Assembly: GCA_000174895.1 (NCBI GenBank)
Contig: ACOK01000087.1
Span: 1-54,269 of the forward strand
DNA length: 54,269 nt
Reading direction: 5' to 3'
DNA from: Ruminococcus flavefaciens FD-1
GTDB lineage: Bacteria > Bacillota > Clostridia > Oscillospirales > Ruminococcaceae
Of the stretch, positions 1-9,405 are shown piece by piece (the first letter of the stretch is position 1; each line of letters starts with the position of its first letter). Both the position numbers and the translations under genes were made by a program. The notes under the pieces are model-generated. The model worked only from the letters and a program-made list of their open reading frames with translations. It was not told where the DNA came from and made no database searches.

Positions 1-133
1 GAATAGACAAGTAATAGTATATAAATAATTTATTATTTTTAGTAAGTGTCTGTATTATTTAACGATAAGCATTTTAGAGCGCTACCATCATATTTGCGAA
101 GACAAGTTCAAAATTTTATGAAGGTAATTATAT

Positions 134-229
134 ATGAAAGCAACAGGAGTTGTAAGAAGAACAGACGACTTCGGACGTGTGGCCATTCCAATGGAAATAA
201 GGCAGTGTATGAAAAAGTCTGCCTTGTAA
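134..229 (+). pseudogene. Truncated AbrB/SpoVT-type DNA-binding gene
   Basis: The reading frame begins MKATGVVRRTDDFGRVAIP, which is the swapped-hairpin AbrB start of the transition-state regulators. It stops after 31 codons, inside the DNA-binding fold. It is a diverged copy of the gene at 9406. The match includes the upstream leader, with the same GAAGACAAGTTC segment (98-109) and the same spacing to the start codon. The lost C-terminal half and several substitutions at conserved positions (G-to-E-type changes around MEIRQ) suggest it no longer works. It could still yield a short peptide. Confidence 0.6.
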
Positions 230-306
230 CTGTGATACTCGTACAGTAGTTTTATATGCATTATTGAGGTAGACGTTTTGAAGAAGGATTTTCTCTAACT
301 CTTCCC

Positions 307-411
307 AAGACTATTAATTTTGCCCCATAGAGGGCGCTCCCAGTGAAATTACTGTTTTTCACTTCTTACATGGAGCGCCCTCTATGGGGCAAAATTCTAT
401 TAAAAGTCTTT
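307..411. repeat. Long perfect inverted repeat (25-bp arms)
   Basis: The arms at 316-340 and 372-396 are exact reverse complements over 25 bp, and the match continues imperfectly outward. Inside the 31-nt loop is a second small inverted repeat (AGTGAAA / TTTCACT). No T-run follows, so it is not a typical terminator. It may be a MITE-like or dispersed intergenic hairpin. No gene is visible in 230-563. Confidence 0.7.
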
Positions 412-424
412 GGAAAGGGGGTAC

Positions 425-460
425 GGGGGAAGAACCTTTCCTCAGAAAGGTTTTCCCCCC
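425..460. repeat. GC-rich hairpin
   Basis: The 16-nt arms 425-440 and 445-460 pair with one mismatch around a CTCA loop. The G- and C-tracts at the ends resemble dispersed intergenic hairpins in this group. It lies beyond the 3' end of the convergent gene at 564 and could help end its transcript, although no clear U-tract follows on that strand. Confidence 0.5.
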
Positions 461-563
461 GATAAATGCGTATAAAGCTTCTATGAGAGTATTGCATATA
501 TTCTCGTTCTCTTATTCAGAGCAAAGAGATATACAAGACAGACAACCGGTCGCATGAAGACCG

Positions 564-2471
564 TCAGTTATTTCTTTCCTTTTTTCTTGCAGCTTTATCT
601 GCATACATCTGTTTATCTGCAAGTTGGAGCATTTTTTCCATATCAAAATCCGCTGTCAGCTTTTCTGCGAAAAATCCTATGCTTGAACCTATCTGATATG
701 CCTTTCCCGATGAAGAATTATACTCGGCCAACTTTTTGAGGAATCCGTTTTTGAACTTAATAAAATACTGCTTTTCAGTGCCTTCAGGGACAAGTGCTGC
801 GACGACGAATTCATCTCCGCCGAACCTTGCACATATATCCATATTAGACGTATTGGCAAGAAGTGCACGGGCTGCTTCGCTGATAGCATTATCTCCCTCG
901 AAATGTCCGAATGTATCGTTGATATACTTCAATCCGTCCAGGTCAGCCGAGATGATAACAATACTTGTGCTGTCATTTCCGCTGCTGTTGATCAGCTTCT
1001 GCAATAACCGATAAAAACCACGCCTGTTCAGAAGTCCCGTCATGTGGTCGTGGATATACAGATTTTTCAGTTCTTTATTGGCATACTCGATCTGAGCCTT
1101 GCTGTGCATGGTTCCGAAAGAAGAATTTACCGTTTCCATATACATATTGATCTTCTCATAGTCGTCAAATGTGATATCAGGCTGAAATACGCAGTAACCA
1201 AGCACCAGTTCAAGCCAATGGATGGAACAGAAGATGATAGGTCTCTCAGATTCAAGCATCATATCCATTTCCGGTATCAGCTGCTCAAGGGATATCGTGC
1301 AGGGCTCACAGAGATTCCAGTTGTATTGATGATAAAGTACGCTGATATCGCTGCTGAATGAAGCTTCTTCATGATGATGTTTTCCGAAACCAGGCGCCGT
1401 GAACAGATCGTTGTTCACCGCAAAGACCAGGGTATTGAATACGAATTTTTCGATCAGGATCGACGGAAGTTCAGGCAATGAAGAAATATTGGCAATGGCG
1501 GACTGGATATCACACATCATCTCATGATTCTGCATAGTGTGCCATAATCTGTCCATTATCATCTGAACCGATTCATTCTGATTTTCGGGGGCAATGGGCA
1601 TACATCCGCAGGACTGCGAGCGAACGATACAGAAATCGACCACATTGTCCGTTTCATACGGCTTTCCGCTGAGCATTTTTTCGATAGTCTCAATTGACAG
1701 CTGCGCAAGTTTTTTGTGGTTCTGCTTACAAGTAGTAATATGCGGAACATAGAATTCAGTGTGGAGAATACCATCAAAGCCTGTGATAATACAGTCTTCG
1801 GGAACGTGATATCCCTTTTTCTGAAGGTATGTGCTGACCACAATTGCCATCGTATCATTAGCGCAGATAATAGCATCGGGAATGTCACGCTTTTCCTTTT
1901 CAAACCACTGCACAAGAGTATCAATAGTCGGACCTTCCCAGAATTCACCATAGCCTACAAGGCTGTTATCATAAGGGATACCGTTGTTTTCCAAAGCTTT
2001 GCGGAAAACCGCTACACGTTCATCCGAGAAAGAATTATTCCTCATGCCTGCCATCATAAACAGTTTTTTTGCGCCATGATCCTGTATTATATGATCGCAG
2101 AGCTTTTCAAAAACATTGGAGTGATCAAACGAAAAACAGACACATCCATCCAGCTTTTTCTCCATGGAAATAACAGGTATCCTGCGGTTGATGCATTCAT
2201 CTGCTATCTTTCTGATAAGCGCTTCGTCTTTGATGAACTCAGGAAAAAGTATCATTGCGCTCAGCTTATCATAAGGGATCAGCCTGAATACAGCCGATTC
2301 ACCGGAATCGCTTTTGTTGCCCTGTTCGGCTAACGTTGAAGAAGAATTGAATATGAGAAGCCTGAAGTTGCTTTTGCAGGCATATTCGTTCAGTGCTTTA
2401 ATCATCCAGAATCTTCCTTCATCCTGGATCTTAGAAATGCAAACGCCTATCAGACGGCATTTTTCTGACAT
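564..2471 (-). CDS. Periplasmic-binding-like sensor / GGDEF diguanylate cyclase
   Basis: Residues ~5-290 have the LacI-type sugar-binding fold (Peripla_BP_3; 'VPEDCIITGFDG' is the usual late motif), but no lacI HTH precedes it. A linker follows, then a GGDEF domain (~residues 455-630) with the active site FGGDEFV near residue 550. The family makes cyclic di-GMP from two GTP. The position of the inhibitory RxxD I-site is SNMD, so product inhibition is probably absent. There is no signal peptide or membrane segment, so it likely senses a cytoplasmic ligand. The ATG at 2471 is preferred because an AGGGAAG ribosome site lies 8 nt upstream; a GTG 9 nt earlier would overlap that site. It appears monocistronic. 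Confidence 0.85.
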   Translation of the reverse strand: MSEKCRLIGVCISKIQDEGRFWMIKALNEYACKSNFRLLIFNSSSTLAEQGNKSDSGESAVFRLIPYDKLSAMILFPEFIKDEALIRKIADECINRRIPVISMEKKLDGCVCFSFDHSNVFEKLCDHIIQDHGAKKLFMMAGMRNNSFSDERVAVFRKALENNGIPYDNSLVGYGEFWEGPTIDTLVQWFEKEKRDIPDAIICANDTMAIVVSTYLQKKGYHVPEDCIITGFDGILHTEFYVPHITTCKQNHKKLAQLSIETIEKMLSGKPYETDNVVDFCIVRSQSCGCMPIAPENQNESVQMIMDRLWHTMQNHEMMCDIQSAIANISSLPELPSILIEKFVFNTLVFAVNNDLFTAPGFGKHHHEEASFSSDISVLYHQYNWNLCEPCTISLEQLIPEMDMMLESERPIIFCSIHWLELVLGYCVFQPDITFDDYEKINMYMETVNSSFGTMHSKAQIEYANKELKNLYIHDHMTGLLNRRGFYRLLQKLINSSGNDSTSIVIISADLDGLKYINDTFGHFEGDNAISEAARALLANTSNMDICARFGGDEFVVAALVPEGTEKQYFIKFKNGFLKKLAEYNSSSGKAYQIGSSIGFFAEKLTADFDMEKMLQLADKQMYADKAARKKERNN

Positions 2472-2562
2472 AATAAACACTTCCCTGTTACATTTTGAAT
2501 TTGTAAAGGCGTAAATTTAGAATAATTATACCATGACCTGCAATAACTTTCAATAAGAATAT

Positions 2563-2709
2563 ATGAACAATTTTTCGCTTGTTTGGTATCGTTTCAGCCG
2601 CCGTGAAGATGATTATTGTATCAAATGCTCATATGACGGCGTGAATTTCTCGCAGATGCTTCGTTTTTATGGAGCGTCTGTTTTTTTATTACGGCTTTTC
2701 AAAAGTTAA
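2563..2709 (+). pseudogene. C-terminal remnant, DUF1349-like
   Basis: This 48-codon frame begins with a segment (VWYRFSRREDDYCIKCSYDG) that resembles the C-terminal end of DUF1349/'regulation of enolase' beta-sandwich proteins. It then runs out through the terminator hairpin. It has no good ribosome site and no N-terminal domain. It is probably the tail of a deleted gene whose terminator (2653-2688) is still in place. The family assignment is from memory of the motif only. Confidence 0.35.
2653..2688 (+). terminator. Rho-independent terminator
   Basis: A 10-bp stem (2653-2662 with 2671-2680, two G-U pairs) is followed by seven T residues. No intact plus-strand gene lies upstream, so it probably belonged to the remnant at 2563. 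Confidence 0.7.
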
Positions 2710-2729
2710 AGACTTGTTAAGAATTTCTG

Positions 2730-2738
2730 TGCTATAAT
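2730..2738 (+). promoter_or_regulatory. Extended -10 promoter of the ABC transporter operon
   Basis: TGCTATAAT (an extended -10) lies 44 nt before the permease start. The -35 region at the right distance (AGACTT, 2710-2715) is poor, as is usual for promoters that rely on the TGn extension. Confidence 0.6.
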
Positions 2739-2781
2739 CAAAGCATAGAAAATACCGGTACAAGATACGGAGGAATGAACT

Positions 2782-5163
2782 ATGTTCTGGAGAATACTGA
2801 AAAAAGATCTGAAACGCAAGAAAACCATGAATATCATTTTACTGCTGTTCGTTATACTGTGTTCTATGCTTGCGGCGGCAAGTCTGAACAATATCATCGC
2901 AGTCACAGGCGGTATCGAACACTTCATCGAAATATCCGATGCGCCTGATGTTATGATCGATATGCCCGTCGATCAGGATCTGGATAAGAAACTCATCGCT
3001 CACCCCGAAGTGAAAAGTGTGAAGGTCGAAGAGGAATTCTACCTGTCGCCGGATCACTTCAAACTGAACGGAGAAAAACATAAAGATCTTATCAACGGCA
3101 CAGGCTTTTTCTCTGACAAGGAATTTGGCTGTAAATATTTTGATGCTGAAGACCGGGAGATCACAAGCGTTCCTGCCGGCAGCTTTTACTGCACCAAAAA
3201 CTTCCTGCAGGGTGTTTCATTAGAAAAAGGCGATATTCTGACTGTCACCATCGATGAGGAAACCTTTTCGCTCCGCTTTGAGGGGGTCTTTAAAACAGTA
3301 GTTCATGACACGAATAATTCTTCATCTCCCCGTGTTATAGTGAACAGCGCTGTCTGGGATAAAATGAACAAGGCATCGGAAAACAATGCTTTTACGAGAG
3401 AAAAGACCTTATATGTAAAAACAGACGATGCAGACGCCGTTATAGAAGCAGCCGGAGATACAGAGGGCATTTCTGTTTATACAAAGGACCACTTTTCAAG
3501 CTGTTTTATGTATGATATGATAACTGCGTATATACTGCTGGCGGTTTGTATCCTGCTTGTGATCGCAGCATTTGTAACACTTCGTTTTGCCATCGGCTTT
3601 ACGATATCGGAGGAATTCCGTGAGATAGGTGTTATGAAAGCGGTCGGCATTCAGAACGTCAGTATCCGCAGTATTTATATCACAAAATATGCGGCTATCG
3701 CTTTGATCGGTTCTTTGATCGGATATGCGGGATCAATACCTCTCAGCAGTTATCTTATGAGATCGATCTCAAAAAATATCGTGTTCAGCGGAAGTAACAC
3801 TATGATCGGCATTGTGGGTTCTCTTGCTGTCATAGCGCTGATACTGTTATTCAGCTACGGCTGCACACGAGGGATCAACAAAATGTCGCCCATCGATGCA
3901 GTGCGCAGCGGTCAGACGGGTGAACGTTTCGGGAAACGAAGCGTGATGCATCTTGGACGTTCAAAGCTTCCTTCAACGGGATTTATGGCAGTGAATGACG
4001 TCATCAGCGCACCTAAGCAGTTTTCGATCATTACAGTCGTATTTACTCTGTGCGTTCTTATGATGACAGTCATGTCCAATATGGCAAATACATTGTCAAG
4101 CGACAAACCGATCTTCCTGTTCGGCATTCCCGTTGAAACAGATACATCTATCATTGACTTTGAAATCCCGAACAATGACTCTTTAAAACAGGCTGTCGAT
4201 GAAGCTATGAAAAACGACGACGGCTGGAAAAATCTTGTAAAAGAAATGGAAAAGCTGCTTGATGAGAATGGTATGCCGGGAAAATGCACGGTAACTATGA
4301 GCAGTATCTATACGACTGTGCATGGTGACAAAAACGCAGGTATTTCTTACATTGTCACAAGAAATACACCTGCTGACAAATTTGTTTACGATGCCGGCAG
4401 CGCTCCAATGAAAACCGATGAAGTTGCGCTCACCTCAGCGGCAATGGAAAAACTTGATGCGGAGATAGGCGATACGCTAAAGGTTAATGTTGGCGGTGTG
4501 GAAAAGGAGTTCATCATTACGGGAACATTCTCAACCTTTATCAATAATGGTATGGCTGCCCGTCTTTGTGAAGATGCAGAGATGTATCTGGAAAAGGTCA
4601 ATAATTTCATGGGTATTCAGATAGAGTTCGATAAATCCCCCGACAAGAAGCAAATCAGAAGTAATATCGAAAAGCTGAAAGAAATAACAGGCGTCGAAAA
4701 GATCTACACAAATGCAGAAGTAGTTGAGACATTTACCGAAATGTCCGGCACACTGAACAGCATCAAGCAGATGATGATGCTCATGACAGTTATCGTTACG
4801 GCGCTGATCGTGATACTCATGGAGCGCAGCTTTATCTCAAAGGAAAAAAGCGAGATCGCACTGATGAAGGCGGTTGGTTTTCAGAATGGCTCTGTCATCG
4901 GACAGCATACTCTGCGTTTCGCTATTACGGCGGTCATTGCGGTCATTCTCGCATCTGTGATCGTACTTCCCATGAGCAAATGGCTCATCACATTCATCTT
5001 CGCTCAGATCGGCAGCGTTTCTTCAACAGGAATAGCTTTTGATGCAGTGGAGATATTTGCAGTCTGCCCTGCTATACTGATAGGTGTGGCGGTAATCGGC
5101 ACGCTTCTGACCGCACTTTATACGAAAACCATCAAGGCAAGCGATACTGCTTCCATTGAATAA
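2782..5163 (+). CDS. ABC transporter permease, FtsX/MacB type
   Basis: This 793-residue membrane protein has one N-terminal membrane helix (~14-34), a large extracellular region, and two FtsX-type permease units. Each unit carries the same cytoplasmic signature (GVMKAVGI near residue 290 and ALMKAVGF near 695) followed by three helices. Such proteins export or expel peptides and other molecules by a mechanotransmission mechanism and work with one ATPase. The start has GGAGG 8 nt upstream. The ATPase follows after 13 nt, with a two-component pair behind it, an arrangement like the Vex-Vnc and Bce-type antimicrobial peptide modules. The substrate cannot be told from the sequence. Confidence 0.88.
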   Translation: MFWRILKKDLKRKKTMNIILLLFVILCSMLAAASLNNIIAVTGGIEHFIEISDAPDVMIDMPVDQDLDKKLIAHPEVKSVKVEEEFYLSPDHFKLNGEKHKDLINGTGFFSDKEFGCKYFDAEDREITSVPAGSFYCTKNFLQGVSLEKGDILTVTIDEETFSLRFEGVFKTVVHDTNNSSSPRVIVNSAVWDKMNKASENNAFTREKTLYVKTDDADAVIEAAGDTEGISVYTKDHFSSCFMYDMITAYILLAVCILLVIAAFVTLRFAIGFTISEEFREIGVMKAVGIQNVSIRSIYITKYAAIALIGSLIGYAGSIPLSSYLMRSISKNIVFSGSNTMIGIVGSLAVIALILLFSYGCTRGINKMSPIDAVRSGQTGERFGKRSVMHLGRSKLPSTGFMAVNDVISAPKQFSIITVVFTLCVLMMTVMSNMANTLSSDKPIFLFGIPVETDTSIIDFEIPNNDSLKQAVDEAMKNDDGWKNLVKEMEKLLDENGMPGKCTVTMSSIYTTVHGDKNAGISYIVTRNTPADKFVYDAGSAPMKTDEVALTSAAMEKLDAEIGDTLKVNVGGVEKEFIITGTFSTFINNGMAARLCEDAEMYLEKVNNFMGIQIEFDKSPDKKQIRSNIEKLKEITGVEKIYTNAEVVETFTEMSGTLNSIKQMMMLMTVIVTALIVILMERSFISKEKSEIALMKAVGFQNGSVIGQHTLRFAITAVIAVILASVIVLPMSKWLITFIFAQIGSVSSTGIAFDAVEIFAVCPAILIGVAVIGTLLTALYTKTIKASDTASIE

Positions 5164-5176
5164 GGAGGATATTATT

Positions 5177-5947
5177 ATGAATACCGTTTTACAGACAAAG
5201 AGGCTTTGCAAGACTTATATAGTTAACAAGCGTCAGAATAACGTTCTGAAAAATATCGACCTGACAATTTCCGAGGGCGAAATGGTTGCGATCATGGGAC
5301 CGTCAGGTTCCGGAAAATCCACACTTCTCTACTGCGTTTCGGGAATGGACAGAGTGACCGCAGGTGAGGTCGTTTTTAACGGCAAGGACACTTCAAAGCT
5401 GGATGATAAAAGGCTTTCTCAGCTCAGACTGGATGAAATGGGCTTTATCTTCCAGCAGATGTATATGATGAAAAATCTTTCCGTACTGGATAACATCATT
5501 CTTCCTGCGGTGAAATCGAAGAAAAACACCGAAAGCCGCAAGGCTACCGAGGAGCGTGGAAGGCAGCTTATGCGCAGGCTCGGCATTGACGATGTGGGAG
5601 ATAATGACATCAACGAAGTGTCGGGCGGTCAGCTTCAGCGTGCCTGCATTGCACGAAGCATGATAAACTCACCCAGGATGATATTTGCTGATGAACCTAC
5701 AGGCGCACTGAACCGTTCCAGTTCCGATGAAGTCATGAACGAGCTTCTCTCCCTCAACCGTGACGGCACGACGATCATGTGCGTGACGCATGATCCGAAG
5801 GTCGCCGCCAAGTGCAGCCGTATCCTGTATATCGTGGACGGCGGTATCATGGGAGAAAAGGAAATGGGACACTTTGACGGCGGAGAAAAGGAACTGCGTG
5901 ACCGTGAAAGAGAACTGAATAACTGGCTGATGGAACAGGGCTGGTGA
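5177..5947 (+). CDS. ABC transporter ATP-binding protein (MacB/LolD type)
   Basis: This 256-residue ATPase has Walker [10 protein letters not shown] (41-49), a Q-loop FQQ (~92), signature VSGGQ (148-152), Walker B MIFADEP (168-174) and switch His (~205, VTHD). It powers the permease just upstream. The ATG at 5177 is chosen because an AAGGAGG site lies 8 nt before it. A longer frame starting at a TTG would include that site in the coding sequence. The signature is VSGGQLQ rather than LSGGQQQ, a minor variation. A new promoter follows its stop codon directly. Confidence 0.92.
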   Translation: MNTVLQTKRLCKTYIVNKRQNNVLKNIDLTISEGEMVAIMGPSGSGKSTLLYCVSGMDRVTAGEVVFNGKDTSKLDDKRLSQLRLDEMGFIFQQMYMMKNLSVLDNIILPAVKSKKNTESRKATEERGRQLMRRLGIDDVGDNDINEVSGGQLQRACIARSMINSPRMIFADEPTGALNRSSSDEVMNELLSLNRDGTTIMCVTHDPKVAAKCSRILYIVDGGIMGEKEMGHFDGGEKELRDRERELNNWLMEQGW

Positions 5948-5950
5948 TAC

Positions 5951-5979
5951 TTGTAATATTGCCGCCGATATGGTACAAT
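5951..5979 (+). promoter_or_regulatory. Promoter of the two-component system
   Basis: TTGTAA and TACAAT are spaced by 17 nt with a TGG extension, starting 3 nt after the ATPase stop. The regulator pair can therefore be expressed independently of the transporter. The ribosome site AGGTGGTG follows at 5985-5992. Confidence 0.75.
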
Positions 5980-6000
5980 AATGGTAGGTGGTGATTATTT

Positions 6001-6663
6001 ATGACCGATATTCTGATCGTTGAGGACGATAAGGAACTTAGCTCACTGCTGACGGATTTTCTCCGTGCAGAGGGCTATACCGTGTCGGCGGTGGAAAGCG
6101 GAGAACGTGCTGTGCAGTTTTTTGAACGATACGGCGCAAGGCTTGTGGTGCTGGATATCAATCTGCCCGATATGAACGGTTTTGCAGTATGTTCCAAGCT
6201 GCGTGAGAATGCCGATACGCCGATCCTGATCGTCAGTGCAAGGACGGACAAGGAAGATAAGCTGAACGGACTGGACTTAGGGGCTGATGATTACATCGAG
6301 AAGCCCTATGATATAGATATTCTGCTTGCAAAGATCAAGGGCATCTTCAAGCGGCGATACCAGCGGAGTATGCTCTCTGCAAGCGGTGTTGTGCTGAATC
6401 TTGCAAATAAGACCGCAGAGATCGACGGTAAGCTCGTACAGCTTTCCGCAAAGGAATTTGACTTATTGGCACTCCTGATTGAGAATCAGGGCAAAGCGCT
6501 GAAAAAAGAGTATCTGTTTTCGACAGTATGGGGCAGTGACAGCGATTCGGAGCTGCAAACTCTCCATGTGCATATCAACCGTCTGCGGCAGAAGCTGGGC
6601 GACGATCCGAAAAATGCCAGGCGGCTGCTGACCGTATGGGGTGTGGGGTATAAGTTTGTATGA
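6001..6663 (+). CDS. OmpR/PhoB-type response regulator
   Basis: The receiver domain (1-115) has the acidic pair D9-D10, the phospho-acceptor D52 in VVLDINLPD and K101 in EKPYD. A winged-helix DNA-binding domain (~125-220) follows, with the usual LSAKEFDLLALL and VWGVGYKF segments. It is presumably phosphorylated by the kinase that overlaps its 3' end by 4 nt (ATGA). Position next to an FtsX-type ABC transporter suggests that it controls that transporter in response to an envelope signal; this is inferred from context. Confidence 0.92.
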   Translation: MTDILIVEDDKELSSLLTDFLRAEGYTVSAVESGERAVQFFERYGARLVVLDINLPDMNGFAVCSKLRENADTPILIVSARTDKEDKLNGLDLGADDYIEKPYDIDILLAKIKGIFKRRYQRSMLSASGVVLNLANKTAEIDGKLVQLSAKEFDLLALLIENQGKALKKEYLFSTVWGSDSDSELQTLHVHINRLRQKLGDDPKNARRLLTVWGVGYKFV

Positions 6664-7871
6664 GTGCGTTCAAAAGGCTGTGTATTGCAGTTATTGCATT
6701 ATTTCTGATACTTGCGGCGGTGCTGAATATCGTCATGTTACAGAATCAGAAATATGCTGACGGACAATACCGTGTAGAAGCAAAACGTCTTGCGGACGAG
6801 ATAGCTGAAACAGGCAGCTATGACCTCGCAGACTATCCCCATCTCACAGGGGTGTATACGGGCGATGCACTCTATCGAAGCGATGAACACTATGTTATCA
6901 TAGAAGCAAACGGGAAGTTGTACCGTGTGGAATACTCGCTGGGAAACAGGAGCGGTACGATGATCGCAATGAACTGTATTTTAGGTATTCTGCTTATAGC
7001 ATTATGCAGTGTATTTGCCTATATATGGCGGAATTTGATAAAGCCTTTCGGCAGCCTCAATGATGTTCCGCAGGAACTTGCAAGGGGCAATCTTGCAGTA
7101 CCCTTACCTGAACAGAAAAGCCGTTTTTTCGGAAAATTTACATGGGGTGTCAACCTCCTGCGAGAGAAGATCGAGGACGACCGGAAGAAGGAGCTTTCCA
7201 TGCAGAGGGACAAGAAACTGCTTCTGCTCTCACTTTCCCATGACATCAAAACGCCGCTCTCTGCGATCAAGCTGAATGCAAAGGCGCTTGCAAGGGGAAT
7301 ATACAGCGATGAGGAAAAACGCCGCAGTGCCGCAGAGAGCATAAATGCCCGTGCGGACGAGATCGAACAGTTTGTCAGTGAGATCACAAAAGCGGCAAGT
7401 GAGGACTTCATGAGCTTTGAGGTCACGCAGGGTGAAGCGTTTCTGAGTCAGATCATCACAAAGATAAGTGCAAGATATGCCCCTCAGCTCAGTATTTCGG
7501 GAACAGAATTTGTCATACACAAATATGATGACTGTATCCTTTCCTGCGATGCAGACCGCTTGACGGAATGTCTGCAAAACCTGATCGAAAATGCGATCAA
7601 ATACGGTGACGGAAGGCGGATAGAGATAAGCTTTGACAAAATGGACGGCTGTGAACTTATCACAGTGACGAACACAGGCTGTACCCTTGAAGAAAAGGAA
7701 CTTCCGCAGATATTCCGGAGTTTTCATCGTGGCAGCAATGCCGATAAGATACAAGGCAACGGTCTGGGGCTGTTCATCTGCAAACGGCTGATGTCGCTCA
7801 TGGGCGGAGAAGTCTATGCTGAAATACATGATGACTGTTTTAGTGTAACGTTAGTGGTAAAGTTAGCGTAA
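6660..7871 (+). CDS. Sensor histidine kinase
   Basis: This 403-residue kinase has two membrane helices (~7-27 and ~101-123) flanking a short extracellular loop of about 70 residues. A HAMP-like linker follows, then the phospho-acceptor H194 in SLSHDIKTPLSA, an N-box (NLIENAIKYG) and a G-box (GNGLGLFICK). Its start overlaps the regulator stop (ATGA), which points to coupled translation. It pairs with the regulator at 6001. The short sensor loop resembles kinases that sense through a partner transporter. Confidence 0.92.
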   Translation: MSAFKRLCIAVIALFLILAAVLNIVMLQNQKYADGQYRVEAKRLADEIAETGSYDLADYPHLTGVYTGDALYRSDEHYVIIEANGKLYRVEYSLGNRSGTMIAMNCILGILLIALCSVFAYIWRNLIKPFGSLNDVPQELARGNLAVPLPEQKSRFFGKFTWGVNLLREKIEDDRKKELSMQRDKKLLLLSLSHDIKTPLSAIKLNAKALARGIYSDEEKRRSAAESINARADEIEQFVSEITKAASEDFMSFEVTQGEAFLSQIITKISARYAPQLSISGTEFVIHKYDDCILSCDADRLTECLQNLIENAIKYGDGRRIEISFDKMDGCELITVTNTGCTLEEKELPQIFRSFHRGSNADKIQGNGLGLFICKRLMSLMGGEVYAEIHDDCFSVTLVVKLA

Positions 7872-7904
7872 ACACGATTCCGGTCAATTTTTTTCATAAG
7901 CAAT

Positions 7905-9197
7905 TTAATCTATAAGATTTAATTTTTTTATGATTTCAGTATTTTCCTTTTTTCTCTTTTCAATTTCATTTAATACCCATTCATGAAAATCATGATCATT
8001 GAAATAATTGTCAAGAAATTCCGGACGTTCAGTCAACACTTTTTCTGACAAGAAATTAAGAAATGCTTCGTCCTCTTCTGGATAGTAATCACATATTTTG
8101 ATACATTTTTTTCGATTACGTGGCTGTTTGAATTCATTTACAAAATCAAGAGCTGAATCAATATCTTTAACCTCATCAAATACAGGTAATACATATTTTA
8201 TTATATTTTCAGCACCTGTTTTTAATGTTGCTATCATTGATTCCTGATCATTAGAATTATAACATGATATAAACGGTAATCTCTCTTTTTCCATGCCGTT
8301 TTTCTTCATAAATGAAATTCCAAGCTTACTATAGTAATTTAGCCATATCCTATTCTGTTTAAGTGTCAGATCAAGCGAGATTCTTTTACGGTATACCGTA
8401 GCTATACCACATACAATGATAATGGCCTTATCATATGGATAATCCGGATCACATGGATAAAATGATATTACGTGAAGTATTTCATTGTTTATGACTCTTA
8501 CAATATATGGCTGTCTGCCTTTTATGACCTTAAATCCATAAGGCTCAAGTGCTTCTCCCATGATTTTCTTGAAGGCAGAATTGATAGTCAGCTGCTTTTT
8601 CCCCCCTGCTCTCTTGAATTCAAGAAATATCATTAATTCATCAGCATATTCGGCATCTTCTGCCGAAAACAGTAAATTACCGCTGTCCATACCGATAACA
8701 GGCGCAAGCTGTGCCAAACCGTCCTCAACAAAAACATATTCTCCGCCCAGTATTTCCTTGAACTGCTCCCATGTGCTGCCACCGCTCAGGAACTGTGACC
8801 ATATCTTTTCATTCGGCTCCGGATTATCATCACCAAAATAATCGTCATATCGCCCCATAAGAAGCATATCCGCTGATTTTCCGTCCTTGCCATACAATGA
8901 CATAGCCGCACAGTCACTGTCAATGACTTCTGTGTTCATACAGTAAGTACCAAGCATTTTTGCTATTCTGCCTGTATCACTTTTAGCAGCATTACTGTTC
9001 TGTGCGTATTCCTCAGAAGCTATAGCCACCCATTTACTGTCAGCATCAAACCTAAGAATATACGATTTTTCGCCCTCATCGCTGTCACAAACAACATAAC
9101 CACTGTCAGCCATAGCTTTGCAGAACTTATCTATAAACTGCTGTTTGTCCAAGCCGTCACCATTGAATATCTGCGAAGATGTAAAAAAGTTTCCCAT
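7905..9197 (-). CDS. Conserved hypothetical protein, 430 residues
   Basis: I do not recognise a named family with confidence. The protein is soluble, acidic and has no signal peptide. It looks two-part. Residues 1-190 resemble a gut-Firmicutes hypothetical family (GRIAKMLGTY, MGRYDDYFGD, YVFVEDGLAQLAPV). Residues ~195-430 start with a segment (FKKIMGEALEPYGFKV) that has the look of DUF4304-type proteins. AAGGGG sits 7 nt before the ATG. It converges on the histidine kinase gene with a 33-nt gap. It is probably an orphan or immunity-like gene, but that is only a guess. Confidence 0.7.
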   Translation of the reverse strand: MGNFFTSSQIFNGDGLDKQQFIDKFCKAMADSGYVVCDSDEGEKSYILRFDADSKWVAIASEEYAQNSNAAKSDTGRIAKMLGTYCMNTEVIDSDCAAMSLYGKDGKSADMLLMGRYDDYFGDDNPEPNEKIWSQFLSGGSTWEQFKEILGGEYVFVEDGLAQLAPVIGMDSGNLLFSAEDAEYADELMIFLEFKRAGGKKQLTINSAFKKIMGEALEPYGFKVIKGRQPYIVRVINNEILHVISFYPCDPDYPYDKAIIIVCGIATVYRKRISLDLTLKQNRIWLNYYSKLGISFMKKNGMEKERLPFISCYNSNDQESMIATLKTGAENIIKYVLPVFDEVKDIDSALDFVNEFKQPRNRKKCIKICDYYPEEDEAFLNFLSEKVLTERPEFLDNYFNDHDFHEWVLNEIEKRKKENTEIIKKLNLID

Positions 9198-9318
9198 AAT
9201 TCATCCCCTTTTTAAAATAATAACTACTGCAAGTATAACATAAATCGGCAAAAAGGTCAATGAATTGTCAGAATGAGAATAAATCGGAAATCTCAGCAGA
9301 TAATATTACCGCACCAAA

Positions 9319-9381
9319 GAACTTGTCTTCAACAAAAATTATGCTCAAAAATCCAATCACCATACTTGCGAAGACAAGTTC
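9319..9381. repeat. 12-bp inverted repeat upstream of AbrB-type gene
   Basis: GAACTTGTCTTC (9319-9330) and GAAGACAAGTTC (9370-9381) are perfect reverse complements 39 nt apart, just before the ribosome site of the AbrB-type gene. Only the second arm is kept at the degenerate copy near the window start (98-109). Confidence 0.6.
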
Positions 9382-9405
9382 AACATTTTACGGAGGTAAT
9401 TATTT

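Noticed and set aside
2653..2688. Attenuator of the ABC transporter operon
   Set aside because: The extended -10 promoter lies downstream of this hairpin, so the transcript would not contain it. It fits better as a leftover terminator of a lost gene.
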